From the NCBI GenBank assembly GCA_949751835.1, contig CATKHK010000064.1, positions 124,001 through 188,000 on the forward strand: a stretch of DNA of 64,000 nt, written 5' to 3'. The notes under the pieces are model-generated. The model was not told the DNA's origin and did not search any database. It worked only from the letters and a program-made list of their open reading frames with translations. This document shows, in pieces, positions 45,823-57,704 of this stretch. The DNA comes from Blepharisma japonicum. Its lineage: Eukaryota; Ciliophora; Heterotrichea; Heterotrichida; Blepharismidae. Within the stretch, counting starts at the first letter, position 1. The number at the start of each line of letters is the position of its first letter. A program made the translations under genes and the position numbers.

Positions 45823-48798
45823 CTAGCATTTACTTTTGATAGATAAATTAGATCTTGATGTAAGTAGCTTCTTTGTTTCCAATCTATGAAGCTTATGCAT
45901 AGCTGTCAAACCCAAGTTGTCCTTTGCTTTTTCCGAACTTTGGTCTAATTTCAATTTATTGCTGCTCTTCAAATAATATAAAGCAAAGGCCTCTTCCATT
46001 GTCCGGGATTCCTTCACGCATCCTGAAAAATGTTCTGGAAATAGCAAAAGGACACAATTCCTGATGGCTTCCATAGGCTTACTGATTGGTGCTATAATAG
46101 AAAATTCTTCTTTATCCTTTCTAAAACTTCCCAAAAGCACAATACCTCCCGTTCTGAGATCAATCATGCTTCCACGGATAAAGTATTTGATTTGGGAGTT
46201 CTTTATCATCCTCATCATATGGTCTTCGCTAACATCCCCAAACCCGAGCTTGCTGGCATTTAAACTTATCAGTTCCTCACTTGCCTCTTTATATAGATCC
46301 TCGATAAAGACATCTTTATTAAGCATTGCAGCTGGTATGTGAGCTGCAAATACCATCGTCAGCGCCGTTGCTGTCGAGGTATTGATTTTATAAGTTGGCA
46401 ATAAATGCTGCACGCCCACAATGTTCCCAATCATCAGTTCTTGGTCAATTCATGACGCCGTTTCATGAACTCTCCCATTAAAAATCAAGTAAGCTCCGTC
46501 TGAAGGATCGCCCTCTTTGAAGAGTAATTGGTCAGGCTGATAATGCCGCTCTGTTATCATTGGTAAAAGTAACTCAATGTCAGCTTCAGTAGCATTCCTG
46601 AACCGATTTTTGAGGATATCCTTTACCGAAGGAACAGTTGGGTTTTTCTGGAACGTGAGCTGCTTCATATTGTTATCAATTGCATCTATCAAGTGCTCGA
46701 ATTCGATTTCCTTGATTACTCCTTGGTGGTAAATCTTGTTAATAAGTTTTCGCTGAGAAATCAATAAGGCGTGAGAAGCCATACTTGACGTGACCTCAGC
46801 TACAACTTCAGGGTATGAATCAGTGATGTTATCCCTGACAAATTCCTTGCAGAGCTCAATTTGATCGTGAGCTTCTTCCATGACATCTCTGAAAATTAAT
46901 TCGTCAATGTCGATTTCCATGGTATCCATTAACTCTTCAGCCTCAGTATGTGCTGAAATAAAAGTGCTAGCAACATCATAAGTGAGAATGACACGATCAT
47001 ACAACAAATTTTTGAAAATACGTCCTATAATGGGAAGGCTGGCTAAATACATGTAAATGTTCATTAAGCGCTTGTTGTATAGCTCTTTTTGCAGCAGTTC
47101 CCAGTCAGCCATTTTTTGAGATTCGATGTCAAGTACTCTGTTACATGATTCTATTAAGACCAATGAAGCTACGCCAGAGCACTGTCCAGACTCAAATTCA
47201 TGCCAATAAATTCCTTTTAAAGTTGTATAGAATCTCCTCCTAGTTTCATTAACAAGCTCTGAAGGTGATAGCCTAAACTTAGCCATATACCGAGATAGCA
47301 GTTCTTCAGGCGTATCATTGTGATGCTTTCTGAGAATTTTTGAACCAACTTGGGTGTTTTCCATAATCTGGACAAGCAAATTTTTGGGCCCTGAAAGTTC
47401 CATGACTTTTTCCCATCTAACAAGATTAAACTGTTTATCGTTTCTCATACTTTCTACCTTTTTAGCCGTATGCTGCAATATAGCTGTAGTTACACCTACA
47501 AGCATATTCTCTTCAACTTCGCTCAGTGTTTCCATACCGAAAGTCTTCACTGCAAATTTCATAGCAAAGCTGTCCAATACAATACTTAGTCCTGCTATTC
47601 CGACAGTAAAGAACAGCAGAAGATCTTTGAACGTGTTATTCAAATCAGCTTCATTGTAAACTATCAATGCTAAAGCAGTAGCTATAACTCCTTTTAGTCC
47701 TGCAAGGGTCATCACAACTGTTTCTTTTCAATTAATCCCATATCCAAATCGCTTCAACAAAGGATAATGAATGACAATAACAAGACCTCTCACGAGGTGC
47801 AGAAAAATGAATAAAGTGAATAGCACCACTACATCTTTAAACTCAAGCGATGTTTGTTTAATAAAAAAGAAACCCAAAAGCATTCCTGCAATAATGAACA
47901 CAACTGATTCCACTGAAGTTCCAGCAATGTTTCAAAAATTATGCAGGGGCTTTTCCACCATTGGGCTTATGAGTGTCTTTCCGTATGCACTCATATAGAG
48001 CCCAAAAGTGACAACAGAAATTCCGCCTGAGGCTCCAATACCAGTAGCATCAGCTGTGTAGAATAGCAAATAGGTCGTTACTAATGTTAATAGGGTTTCT
48101 TGTATCTGATCATTCACCATTCGTTTTATTATTCACCCCATCACTATTGCAAAAGTGATGCCCAATATAAACCCAACCCCTGACAAGTCAAAAAACTCGA
48201 GAATGCTTGTTTGGACATCTGCCTTTCCAAGGGTGCTATCAAGCATGACATTGAAAAGGACTAGAATTGTTGCTTCATTTAAAAGGGTTTCACCCTCAAT
48301 AAGAGTCTTAAACCGATTGTCAGCATGCATTTCTTTAAGCTGAGCGACCACAGCAACATGGTCTGTAGCGCTTAAAATTACGCCTAGTAGTAAAGCTTCG
48401 TCCCAGTAAAAATCATACTCTAGAATAACTTTTATGACAATTGCTGTCAAAATTGCAGATAGGACAACTGCAGATGTGGCCATAGGAACAATTTGCCAGA
48501 TTTCTCTTTTGAATGTATATCAGTCGGTTGAAAATGCTGCGTCAAATATTAATGCTGGGAGAATTCCTAGCATAACTAGCTCAGGGCTCAATGTATCCAC
48601 TTGGCTAACTGCCCCTTGAAGGCCTGGAAAGACTTCACCAATTAGTCTGAAAAGGATACCAACCAGCAATAGAATGGGGGAGACTGGAATTTTGAAATGT
48701 TTTTTGAGCTCGTAGCTTATGATAGTAAGGAAGAGTGCAATAAATGTAAAAAGGACAATGTCAGGCGCTTGAGAGTCGCTTGATTCAGACTCAGACAT
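45823..48798 (-). CDS. Na+/H+ exchanger (CPA1/SLC9C-SOS1-like) with cyclic nucleotide-binding domain
   Basis: A 991-residue protein. Residues 1-430 form the exchanger domain with about twelve helices: IPVSPILLLVGILFRLIGE, LGILPALIFDAAFSTDW, VILSATDHVAVVAQLKEM and GETLLNEATILVLFN, later TLAGLKGVIATALAL. The family ion-binding pair Asn-Asp in LLND appears here as Asn174-Glu175. A long helical cytosolic region (430-740) follows. Residues about 740-840 are a cyclic nucleotide-binding fold (RHYQPDQLLFKEGDPSDGAY, FNGRVHE), and 150 further residues complete the tail. I find no voltage-sensor segment between exchanger and nucleotide domain, so the layout is closer to plant SOS1 than to sperm sNHE. 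Several TGA codons are Trp. The start at 48798 (MSESESS) is chosen over an upstream ATG, which would add 29 hydrophobic residues. Confidence 0.88.
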
Positions 48799-48970
48799 TA
48801 ACTTAAATCTTATATAATTTAAAAAGAAGCGCAGTATTATAAGGTATTTTAAAGTTAGTAAATGATTCTTGCAGATGCAATTCAAAAATCATAAATATTT
48901 CTTATATCTTTTAGTTCCAAAAGCAAATATTAATGAATATAATATAAAAAAATATAAAAAATTAATTATA

Positions 48971-50179
48971 CTAAACTACAGGGGTGATCCTGTGTCTTAA
49001 TCTACTTTTGGCTGCTCTTTTGAAACCTTTTAGAGCAATCATAATAGTTGTAAGGTTATCTGTGGATCTTCTTTCAAATGCAAGCTGCAAAATTGACTCT
49101 ACAGCTGCGCCGCATCTATGATGAATGTTTTCGCTTTCCCAGCAATCGGCTCTCCATGCCTGAGTTGCTATTTCTTTGTTGGTAAGTTGGTCGAAGATCC
49201 CATCTGATCCCAGGATGATGAACTCACAGTCATCTGTGATTTTGAATGATTTTATCTCAGGCTCAGATATGATTACGTTTGAAATCCCACCCATGCTGGG
49301 CATCTTTGCTTCTATATCTCCAAAGGTTCTTGCTACTGAAAGTCTTCCAGGGTTCACCCTGACTGGGCCTAGTTTATTATATCCAAATGGAGTCTGATAT
49401 AAAGACCCGCCAGCTTCTATTATTCGGCACTTTTCGATTTCATCCGAAGGCTTGTGGTCGCGTGACAAAGCTTTGACTTTGCTTCCTCTTTCACAGCATA
49501 AAATAGCCCGAGAGTCGCCGACGTTGGCTATATAGCATGTGTCTCCTACAAAAAGTGCAAAAATACAGCAGCTTCCTGATACATCTATCACTTCTCCTTG
49601 TGCACGTTTCATAAACTCTTGTTCAGCTTTAGCACAAGCTTTTTCAATAGCCAGCTTAGGATTGCTGGGGAAGCTCTGTTCTTGGATGATGTACTGATGC
49701 AAGTGATTTCTTAAGAATTCAGCACATGATGATCCTCCATGGCCATCAAAAATCCCGAAATATGAGCACTTTGGAAAAGACTTTTCTGAGTTAGATTGCT
49801 TTTTCAGCATATTAATGCTGATGCAAGCTCTGTCTTCGTTGTAGTTTCTGACCAGCCCAGGGTGGGTGATTACTGCATAAGCTTTTGTAACCCCGTAAGA
49901 ATTAACTGAGAATTTAGCACGATTTTCTTGAGGGATGAAGAAAGGCTTAATTCCTGCTTCTTTGAATGTATTTTTGTTGTTGTGAGCCTTTGGGGAAAGA
50001 AGCTGATTGTCTATGAAATTAAGGCTCGCTGTTGGAGTCAGCATCGCTGAATTCCTTTGAGAGATGAAACTGCTGGGAAGAGTCAGTAACCGAGTGGTGC
50101 TTCTTGTGGGGACACCCTGCTCTGGTAGCTTCTTCAAGCTTTTAGAATGTCTTAGTTCTGGTAATACAAGAGTGCTCAT
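48971..50179 (-). CDS. PP2C-family (PPM) Ser/Thr phosphatase
   Basis: A 402-residue metal-dependent phosphatase. After about 100 polar residues the catalytic domain begins with KAYAVITHPGLVRNYNEDRA and YFGIFDGHGGSSCAEFL, whose Asp residues bind the metal pair. Then come CYIANVGDSRAILC, ALSRDHKPSDEIEKCRI, LSVARTFGDIEAK, FIILGSDGIFDQLTN and STDNLTTIMIAL, all in family order and with the metal-binding Asp residues of DGIFD and DNLT kept. The N-terminal extension is Ser/Thr-rich without a myristoylation signal. The frame is unbroken, without TGA or intron. The tail KRAAKSRLRHRI is basic. Substrate unknown. Confidence 0.93.
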   Translation of the reverse strand: MSTLVLPELRHSKSLKKLPEQGVPTRSTTRLLTLPSSFISQRNSAMLTPTASLNFIDNQLLSPKAHNNKNTFKEAGIKPFFIPQENRAKFSVNSYGVTKAYAVITHPGLVRNYNEDRACISINMLKKQSNSEKSFPKCSYFGIFDGHGGSSCAEFLRNHLHQYIIQEQSFPSNPKLAIEKACAKAEQEFMKRAQGEVIDVSGSCCIFALFVGDTCYIANVGDSRAILCCERGSKVKALSRDHKPSDEIEKCRIIEAGGSLYQTPFGYNKLGPVRVNPGRLSVARTFGDIEAKMPSMGGISNVIISEPEIKSFKITDDCEFIILGSDGIFDQLTNKEIATQAWRADCWESENIHHRCGAAVESILQLAFERRSTDNLTTIMIALKGFKRAAKSRLRHRITPVV

Positions 50180-50909
50180 AATGGATCTTTGATTTTATGA
50201 ACTCTATTTTTAAGCCACGATATTTAATGACGAAATCTGTTTGAAATCTGAATAGCCAGGAGATTTGAAGAATAAGATTTAAAAATTTGAACTAAGTAAA
50301 TTTATTTATTTGCAAAACAAAATCTTTGGTTTTTCTTAATTAATATATAAAAGACTCAATGATGTGTCTCAAAAAAAAGTTTAATCTATTTTGGTTTTGC
50401 ACCGACGATGAAAAATAAGTTTTAAACTGCATTTTTTATTTTAGTCACATCTTTTTAGCTGATGAGCTGGCAAATTTGTACATGTTGATATAATAAAAAT
50501 TTTCTAACTCATAAATATCTTATTACTGTTTTAAAGCTTATGAAAGTTTTTTGTTTATTAAGAAACTTAAGTTTTGATAACAAATAAATATAATAATTAT
50601 TTGAAATATAATCACAAATTTTTAAATCAAAAATTTTGCTATCAAGGCCATAAGATGTGCATAAAAATTTTATTCTTAATCTCTGTATCTATCTTGCTAT
50701 TGTCTAAATAAATATTTGCAAACCATAATTTATCTGAAATATAAAGCTTCGATATGAGAGCTAATTTATATATCTAATAGCAGTATAAACTTCTATATGA
50801 ATAAACTTACAATCTCCCCCAGTTTTCATTGCAAACATAAAAGACTCGAATTGTCTGGGGTTTAAAAATATGTAAGAAATAGAATTTTATAAATTGGTGA
50901 ATAAAATAA
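50180..50909. other. Intergenic, no gene seen
   Basis: Strongly AT-rich divergent spacer between the PP2C gene and the first Cys-rich gene, presumably containing both promoters. Confidence 0.5.
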
Positions 50910-52046
50910 ATGGTTGGTTTTCTAAAACTTTTCCAGCTCCTTTCCTTGCTTTCTTCTGCCTATAGTCTCACGCAATGCGCAAAATATACCTGCAAAACCT
51001 CTGACCAGGACTTCCTTCCAGAAACTTGTGCCTACCAAGACAATATTACTGATACTTATTATGCTCGAAAATGTTCAGATTCAAGTTATGACTGCGTATC
51101 AGATGCATCATCATCTTATCAATTCAATTACACTTGTAAAGTGCCCACTCCGCTGGCTGTCAACAGCTTACCAGGTGAATGGTGCAAAACATTGTCAGAT
51201 TGCCTCTATTCCACTGCTTGTGAAGATGGAATATGTATAGGTACTCCCAAAGGTGAACCTTGCACATATAATGGCCAGTGTGAGCCAGGAACATTTTGTA
51301 GCAGCAATAACGTTTGCACAGCCCAGATAGAGATAGGAAAAAAGGGCTGTCTTTATGATTTTCAGTGTGTAAATAATGGAGCTTGTAATATCACTTCACA
51401 AGCTAATCCATCGATGAATACGTGCTATAAATTTAGGTCATTTAGTGTTCACGATCCAGTTGGACACTGCAATACAGGGTTTAGCACTTTGTGTCCTTAT
51501 ATTTACTGTGCAGAAAAGGAGACAAACATGTTTTACTGCACTGATTTGCTCTCAACAGCAAATGGCACTGGAACTCAATGTGATATGAATAGCAGAGGTG
51601 ACTGCGATTCTAATGAAGACAGTTTCTTTAGTCCTGCATACTCCGTAGAGGGAGATTGCACCTGTGGATTAAATTCTCAGGGAACCTCATACTGTTCAGC
51701 TCTTCCAGGAGATATTCCATACAAAAAATATACAGCCCAGCTTTCAAAGTGGGTTACAAGTGAGGCAATTTTTTTATGCAATACACTTAATAGATTTGAC
51801 GATAATTGCATCAAGACTCATTGGGATAAAAACAATTATAATAACTATGTGTATTATGAGATGCAAATGAAAGGATATCAATGGTATATTAATGCTCAAG
51901 ATTGTGTAATGGAGACATTTGGCAAAAATTATTTACAAGCTCAATCAGCTGCAACTGGAGGGGGAGGTGATGGTGATGGAGGCAATGATTCTGCAGTTTC
52001 CTTTGTCAGCTTCTCAATGTTGACTCTTGCTTTGATAGCACAATAG
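50910..52046 (+). CDS. Secreted Cys-rich protein, probably GPI-anchored (paralogue A)
   Basis: A 378-residue protein. Signal peptide at 1-19 (FLKLFQLLSLLSSAYS). Residues 20-340 contain about 34 Cys residues in patterns such as CAKYTCKTSDQ, CLYSTACEDGICIGTPKGEP, CQPG-like CEPGTFCSSNN, and GDCTCGLNSQG; some segments resemble EGF or Dickkopf-type Cys-knots but no named domain fits securely. Near the end a Gly/Asp-rich spacer (GGGGDGDGGND) leads to a hydrophobic tail (VSFVSFSMLTLALIA) that ends the protein, which suggests GPI anchoring. It needs no TGA. A paralogue of the same layout lies at 60236. The conserved IKTHWDKNNYNNYVYYEMQM block near the C-terminus is shared by both. Confidence 0.8.
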   Translation: MVGFLKLFQLLSLLSSAYSLTQCAKYTCKTSDQDFLPETCAYQDNITDTYYARKCSDSSYDCVSDASSSYQFNYTCKVPTPLAVNSLPGEWCKTLSDCLYSTACEDGICIGTPKGEPCTYNGQCEPGTFCSSNNVCTAQIEIGKKGCLYDFQCVNNGACNITSQANPSMNTCYKFRSFSVHDPVGHCNTGFSTLCPYIYCAEKETNMFYCTDLLSTANGTGTQCDMNSRGDCDSNEDSFFSPAYSVEGDCTCGLNSQGTSYCSALPGDIPYKKYTAQLSKWVTSEAIFLCNTLNRFDDNCIKTHWDKNNYNNYVYYEMQMKGYQWYINAQDCVMETFGKNYLQAQSAATGGGGDGDGGNDSAVSFVSFSMLTLALIAQ

Positions 52047-52390
52047 TTAAGATTAATATCTTTCTTTTTAAGTTTTGAGATACCTCTTTAAAAAAACCGA
52101 AATTTACCATATCTCATGCCTCAGTATTGATTCCCATTCAGCATCTTTAGTTTTCAATAAAATTTATTTACAGATTATCTAGATTCAGACGTATATCTCA
52201 TCGTTTGTTTACCTTTTAATTTAAATTGGATTGGATACTCAAATCAGATAGCTTGGCTTAAGTCTATAAGGAATTTTACAAATACAAAAACTAAGCCAGC
52301 TTATGTTAAATAATAGTTTATATTTATTAGTTAAAACAGTCCATCATTATTGAACGAAAAATTCGCAATTAAAAATGCATATAAATCTTA
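52047..52390. other. Intergenic, no gene seen
   Basis: AT-rich spacer between two plus-strand genes; presumably the promoter of the tubulin gene. Confidence 0.5.
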
Positions 52391-53731
52391 ATGAGAGAAA
52401 TCATCAGCATTCAATTTGGCCAATGCGGAAACATGATTGGATCAGCATTTTGGGGAGAAATAGCCGAAGATCACAGTATAGACGTAGAAGGGAATTATTA
52501 TGGCAGCTCAGACAAAGAACTCGCGAAAATAGACAGCTATTTTAGCACGTCTGAAACGAAATTCTTTCCAAGGACAATTATGATCGATTTAGAGCCTCAA
52601 ACTTTAGATGAAATGCGCTTTTCAGCTCTCGCGAAAATTTATAGAGCTGATAAATTTATTTCTGGACATTCTGGCACAGGAAATAACTGGGCTAAAGGAT
52701 ATTATACATTGGGCCCAGAAATCAAGGACTTGATTATGGAAACTGTACGAAAGTCTGCGGAAGAATGTGAGCGCCTTGAAGGGTTCCAAATCTGCCACTC
52801 TCTGGGAGGAGGAACTGGATCAGGGCTTGGCTCCTTAGTTATAAATTCGGTTAGGGAAGAATTTCCAGATAAAATCCTAGAAACATTTTCAGTTATTCCT
52901 TCATCCAAAATTTCAGATATAGCAGTTGAATCATATAACGCAACTTTTTCTTTCAATAAATTAGTCGAATATGCTGATTGCTGCATAATGCTAGATAACG
53001 AAGCCCTATATAAAATCTGCCAAGAAAATCTTGGCTTGGAAGCTCCTACTTATTCAGAATTAAACAGCATCACTGGTTCTGCTATGGCTGGAGTTACATC
53101 ATCTATAAGATTCCCTTCCACCCTGCACTCCAACTGAAGGAAAGTTTGCATGAATTTAATCCCATTCCCTCGGCTTCATTTTTTCACGATTTCTCATATG
53201 CCGCTTTATAAACAACAAGAAAAGCCTGAAAACTCAGAATGGAAGATCTTGGATTTCTTCCAAAAGATGATAAATCCGAATAATGTCTTAATATCAACTG
53301 GGCATGATCTCTGCTCTCAAAGAATTTACTCAGCGGCTGCGATATTTAGAGGAAATTACACTGATAAGGAATTGAATGACGCACTTGATGAAATCCGCAA
53401 TGAAAAAGCTTCATGGTTTGTAGAATGAATCCCTGACAATCTCCTATGCGGTACTTGCCAAGTACCTCCCAAGTGATCACCAACTAGTGTTTCTTCAATT
53501 ATGAGTGGTAGCTGTGTGAAAGATAATTTTATTAAATTAAGCGAGAAATTCACTGAACTCTATAGAAAAAAGGCTTATACGCACTGGTATACTGAAGAAG
53601 GAATGGATTTAATGGAATTTACAGAAGCTGAAAGCAACATGAATGACCTTGCAAGCGAATATACTCCCTGCTGCTGTTGTTACGAAGAAGAATATGGCGA
53701 AGAATATGATGAAGGAGAGGGTGGAGGTTAA
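52391..53731 (+). CDS. Divergent beta-tubulin
   Basis: A 446-residue tubulin closest to the beta type. MREI begins it (the beta-tubulin autoregulation tetrapeptide), followed by [28 protein letters not shown] (GTP phosphate loop), [19 protein letters not shown] (Trp from TGA) and [20 protein letters not shown], all beta hallmarks. The M-loop region ([18 protein letters not shown]) and the segment up to [10 protein letters not shown] are strongly diverged from ordinary beta-tubulin, so protofilament contacts should differ. The C-terminal tail is unusual: [22 protein letters not shown] has four adjacent Cys, then acidic residues and a triple Gly end. Three TGA codons are Trp. No intron. Probably a specialised isotype rather than the main one; not a pseudogene, since all GTP-binding motifs are intact. 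Confidence 0.9.
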
Positions 53732-54215
53732 AGTTCTGGATCCAAGACATTTTCTAAAATATATTTTTTAAATCTCATTTCTGATTGTAAAATTGATTCT
53801 TTTTAAAATTCACAAGGATGAGAAAAGAATTTAGGATATCTAGTGTAAATTAATTATATTTTATCAAAATAGACTACATTTTCAACACTTAGACGGTAAA
53901 TTCAAGCGAAACATTGAGTAATTATCCTGCTTCTTGGCCAAAATTTGCTGCTATCCACAATAAAATTGCCCTTGCTTTCATTGGAGCTTAACTGGATTAA
54001 GAGCTTATTGCTTCCAGAGTCCTTTGTCATAGCTCTCTCTTTGATGTTTTGGTTTATTTTACCAGCGCACTGTTGAGTTTCCAACTGGAATCTAAAGTTA
54101 ATACTCATGCCAAAAATAGCAGAAAATCAATTCTAATATATATAGCATTGAAGGGCAATATCCAGACTGAAATACTAATGAGCACTATCTTCTATTATAA
54201 AAAATTAAAATTATT
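53732..54215. other. Intergenic region containing a partial duplicate of the receptor tail
   Basis: Convergent spacer between tubulin and receptor genes. Most of it from 53900 to 54185 is a decayed copy of the receptor's C-terminal tail; see the pseudogene entry. Confidence 0.55.
53902..54185 (-). pseudogene. Decayed duplicate of receptor C-terminal tail
   Basis: The frame at 53902-54108 reads FRFQLETQQCAGKINQNIKE and LLIQLSSNESK, which align with FRFQLGKSIRADEINQSIRE and ILMHISSDRS at the end of the adjacent receptor. Further upstream the DNA still aligns with the receptor gene (SMLI-like block) but not in one frame. It sits immediately downstream of the intact gene in the same orientation, so a partial tandem duplication is the simplest reading. 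Confidence 0.6.
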
Positions 54216-57200
54216 CTACTTCTTTATTAAATTTTTTTCTTTATATACCTGGCTTCTATCAGAACTAATGTGCATTAAAATGCCACTACTAATATTGGAT
54301 AATTCAAATTTCCTCTCTCTTATACTTTGATTAATTTCATCAGCACGTATTGACTTTCCTAGTTGGAATCTAAATAGCAATCCAATGTCGGGATTTTTAT
54401 CAGAAATTAGCATTGAGGGATAATGTCGAGTCTGAATATATAGACCTGTTAATATTAAAATCACCCAACCCGTAAAATCAGCTGTTAGTCATAATGGCAC
54501 TAATTGATAAGGTGATACAGAATAAATAGAAGATAAAGATACACCCCATATCACAGCTAAGTAAGAGATAATAAGTCATAAATTCACTCGACCATAATTG
54601 TAAGGCCTTAGCTTAATGCAAAACATAATAAAAATTAAAACTAGTAGGATATAAATAAGTCCATGCAAACTCTCATAATAAACTTTTAATGTTTTACTAA
54701 GAATAATTGCACTTACTTGCAAAATTCCTTTAGCCATCAGAAATAAAGGCTTAGTTTTTATGTTTCCATTACTCAAAATATCTGCAAGTGGTCTAAAATA
54801 TATAGCTGAAGGTAAATAAATAATTAATGAAATAATAGACAATGTCGCTCATATGATATGTTTATCTTGTCAGCAAAATGTAGAACAATCTTGATGCACA
54901 AATGTTTGTTTAAGATTTGGACCTATAGATTCGTAGCACGCAAAAGAACTCAATAGCACAGAAACAAGAGGTAAAAATCCCAAGTTTCCTATTAATGTAA
55001 GGGAAATTTTTGACATTCCTCGAATAGTTCAACTAATGGAGTTTTCAGATTTTTCGAATAAGTTAAACTTGATTACGATGCTAAAAAATACCCATGCAGC
55101 AACAATTATTACAGCACAATTCACATATATTCAGAGCCTTTCCCCTTTATTAAGCCATCCTATATTTATTGAAACCCAAGTTGACACTTTGCTTGAAAAA
55201 ATATCATAGCTGAAGTCTGGGCCAAGAGAAAGGAATTGCAGAAAATCGACCAATACGGCCATCATAGCTATATAATCTTCGAATTGAATCTTTGCTATGT
55301 GCATTGGTTCTATATCTTCTCTATTCCAGTGCCTTTTCCAAACAATAAAAGTTATAAAGACTGTTACAATAAAAATGAAAGCAGATAATGAATAGAAAAT
55401 TGCTGCTCCATTGGTAGAAAATCTGATTTTTTTCTTATCAAAAGGGCATCCATCATTGTAGGAAATCTTATCATCAGGAAGAGTTGTTTTATTATTGTAC
55501 CAAATAATACTATCGGAAAATGTAAATAGTTGCTCACTTCCAACGCTATAAGTCCCTGTGAGTGCTTCATAAATAGCTCCGGTTGTTTTATTTCATCTTA
55601 TATTGTAAATTCCAAGAGTTGCTGAATTTCGATTGTTGCTACCAGATTCAATTGAGACAGTGCCTGAACACCCCAAAAATTTTTGAAGTCTTAGATTTGT
55701 ATTCATTACAGAGTTGTCTTCATAGTCTTCCCCTTGAATTAATGTATATTTTAAGCCATTCATGATAAGCATTGCAGCATCAAAAGACAAGCATCTGAAA
55801 TCAGCAGTGGATAAATTATAGCAGTCTTTAATCTCTTTAAAAATTTCTTGTCCATATTCTCCGATTCATTCAGCTTCCATAATTACTATTGAACCATATA
55901 GCAGCTCCTTTAACTGTTGCCTAGCAACTTCAGTGCTCATATGATTCTGAGCAAATGCCACTCTATTAGTCACCAAAAAGATGCAATCCCCTTGCCTGCA
56001 GCCAGCTTCGTAAAAATCTACAATAACATCATATTCAGATGGTGGAGTGACATATAGCAATATAGGCCGAACTTTTAAGTCGATTATCTTCTTCATTCAA
56101 TCTTTTACCTCACTAAAAAGAGTATGGTTATAGTTCAGCATAAATCATCTGTCTTCTTTTTTGTTAGCAATATTAATTTTATAATCTTCAGCCCATTTGG
56201 CAATATAATTATGAACGTTAATGTTGTCTGTAGAATTTTCTAATATTAAAACTATATTCTTCCATCCAAAAACATTAATTAGAGTAGTAAGAACGCTAGT
56301 ATGGTATAAATCATGGCCAGCGATTCTCATGAATTGAGGGTACTCTTCTTTATTTTCTAACGCTTGAGGAGTTGCATAATAGGCAACAACTGGCATTGTA
56401 AGATTTAGCGTTTTCATCGAAGCAATATTACCAAGTAAAGTAGTTGGGACTGTTGATGTTATAAAAGCAATTCCAGGGTTGCTAACTAATTTAGAAAAGC
56501 AGTTTTTAGAAAAAGCAGGAACATAAACTTCTCCGCCACAATCAGTATGTGTAATTCTAATATCAAAACCATCAAGAAAGCGAGTTTCTTGGATATAAGA
56601 AAGCAAAGCATATCGTGAGCCTTGATTGAGCAAATATGATTGGATGCTATTTGGAAACCCAGGATTTGTCAAGCCATCCGCTATTCATATATTTATTGGT
56701 GTTGTTGGAGAATTCGGCATAGAAGATGAATTCCCAATAAAAATTGTATCATTATTTAAAATAATTGCTCCATCAATTATTGCTCCGACACTTCTTTTTT
56801 CGTTATTATATGAGTTCATAATGGTAAAACTTGGGATTGGATGGTGGTTTATTGTATTTTGCTCCAAATAATTTCTTAAGTCTAAATTATTATTGCTATA
56901 TGGAAAGCTAAGTATCAGGTCAATTAATTTGACGCAAGATAAAGCTTCATAGCTATAATAATCTGTGGCATTTTCAAGCCCTAATTCGATATACTCCAGA
57001 ATTCCATTTTCATTTTCATTTGCTTCCCATCAGCTTCTGCTTCCCAAAATTATTCCAAGTCCCTTCTCCATCATTTTTTTCTTCTTCAAGCTTTTAAGTA
57101 ATTTCGAGGCGCTTTCACCTTGATTTAAAATAACAATATTTCTGATTCCAGTAGATTTAATTACTTTACCAATAAAAATATCTGAAAATGTTTGGGTTTC

Positions 57201-57704
57201 TTTGTTACCGAAAAAAAATGGTTCTCACTTTTTTAATAAGAACTGATCCTTGAAATCCTTGAAGTAGTCAATCGTATTTTCATCAAAAATAATAATAAAT
57301 TTTTCTCAATTCAAAAAGCTGATTAAACTTGATAAAGCCATCAAATTATCCAAATTTGAAGGATGAGTAAAATACTGCCATTGTGAATATGATTTAATAA
57401 AATTTTCAGTTGAAATATGGATTATTTTATTTTTTTGGGTAAATTCTTTTATAATTTCTGATATTGAATTGCTTTCAGAAAGATCAAGCATAATATTTGA
57501 CATTTTACTAATGTTTTCAATTTTCAAATCCGTATTTACAAGTATTTCATTTATGTCAACTTGGAAGAGAAATTTTTGTTTTATTGCTGATGATATGCTT
57601 TCTTTTAAATTCATTTCGGTGCTGTTACTATAAACGATCTCAACAAGCAGTTGGCAAAAGCCGTGCAATAAAATTGTCAGAATGATATGAGTTTGTGTCC
57701 ACAT
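54216..57704 (-). CDS. Receptor with two periplasmic-binding-protein-like domains and eight membrane helices
   Basis: A 1,162-residue protein in one frame with many TGA codons read as Trp. Signal peptide at 1-22. Residues about 25-330 form a first ANF-receptor/periplasmic-binding fold (FIIIFDEN, IRNIVILNQ, LGIILGSRSWW); residues about 340-720 a second (FDIRITHTDCGGEVYV, GIAFITST, FMRIAGHDLYHTSVL, FGWKNIVLILEN). This type binds small ligands in glutamate and natriuretic-peptide receptors. Membrane helices occur at about 765-1090, with CSTFCWQDKHIIW and IKLRPYN. The module resembles the one at the end of the giant surface protein, not an ionotropic or class C GPCR core. The tail (ADEINQSIRERKFELSN) is cytosolic. 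The ligand is unknown. Decayed copies of its C-terminal part occur at 53902 and 59520. Confidence 0.82.
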
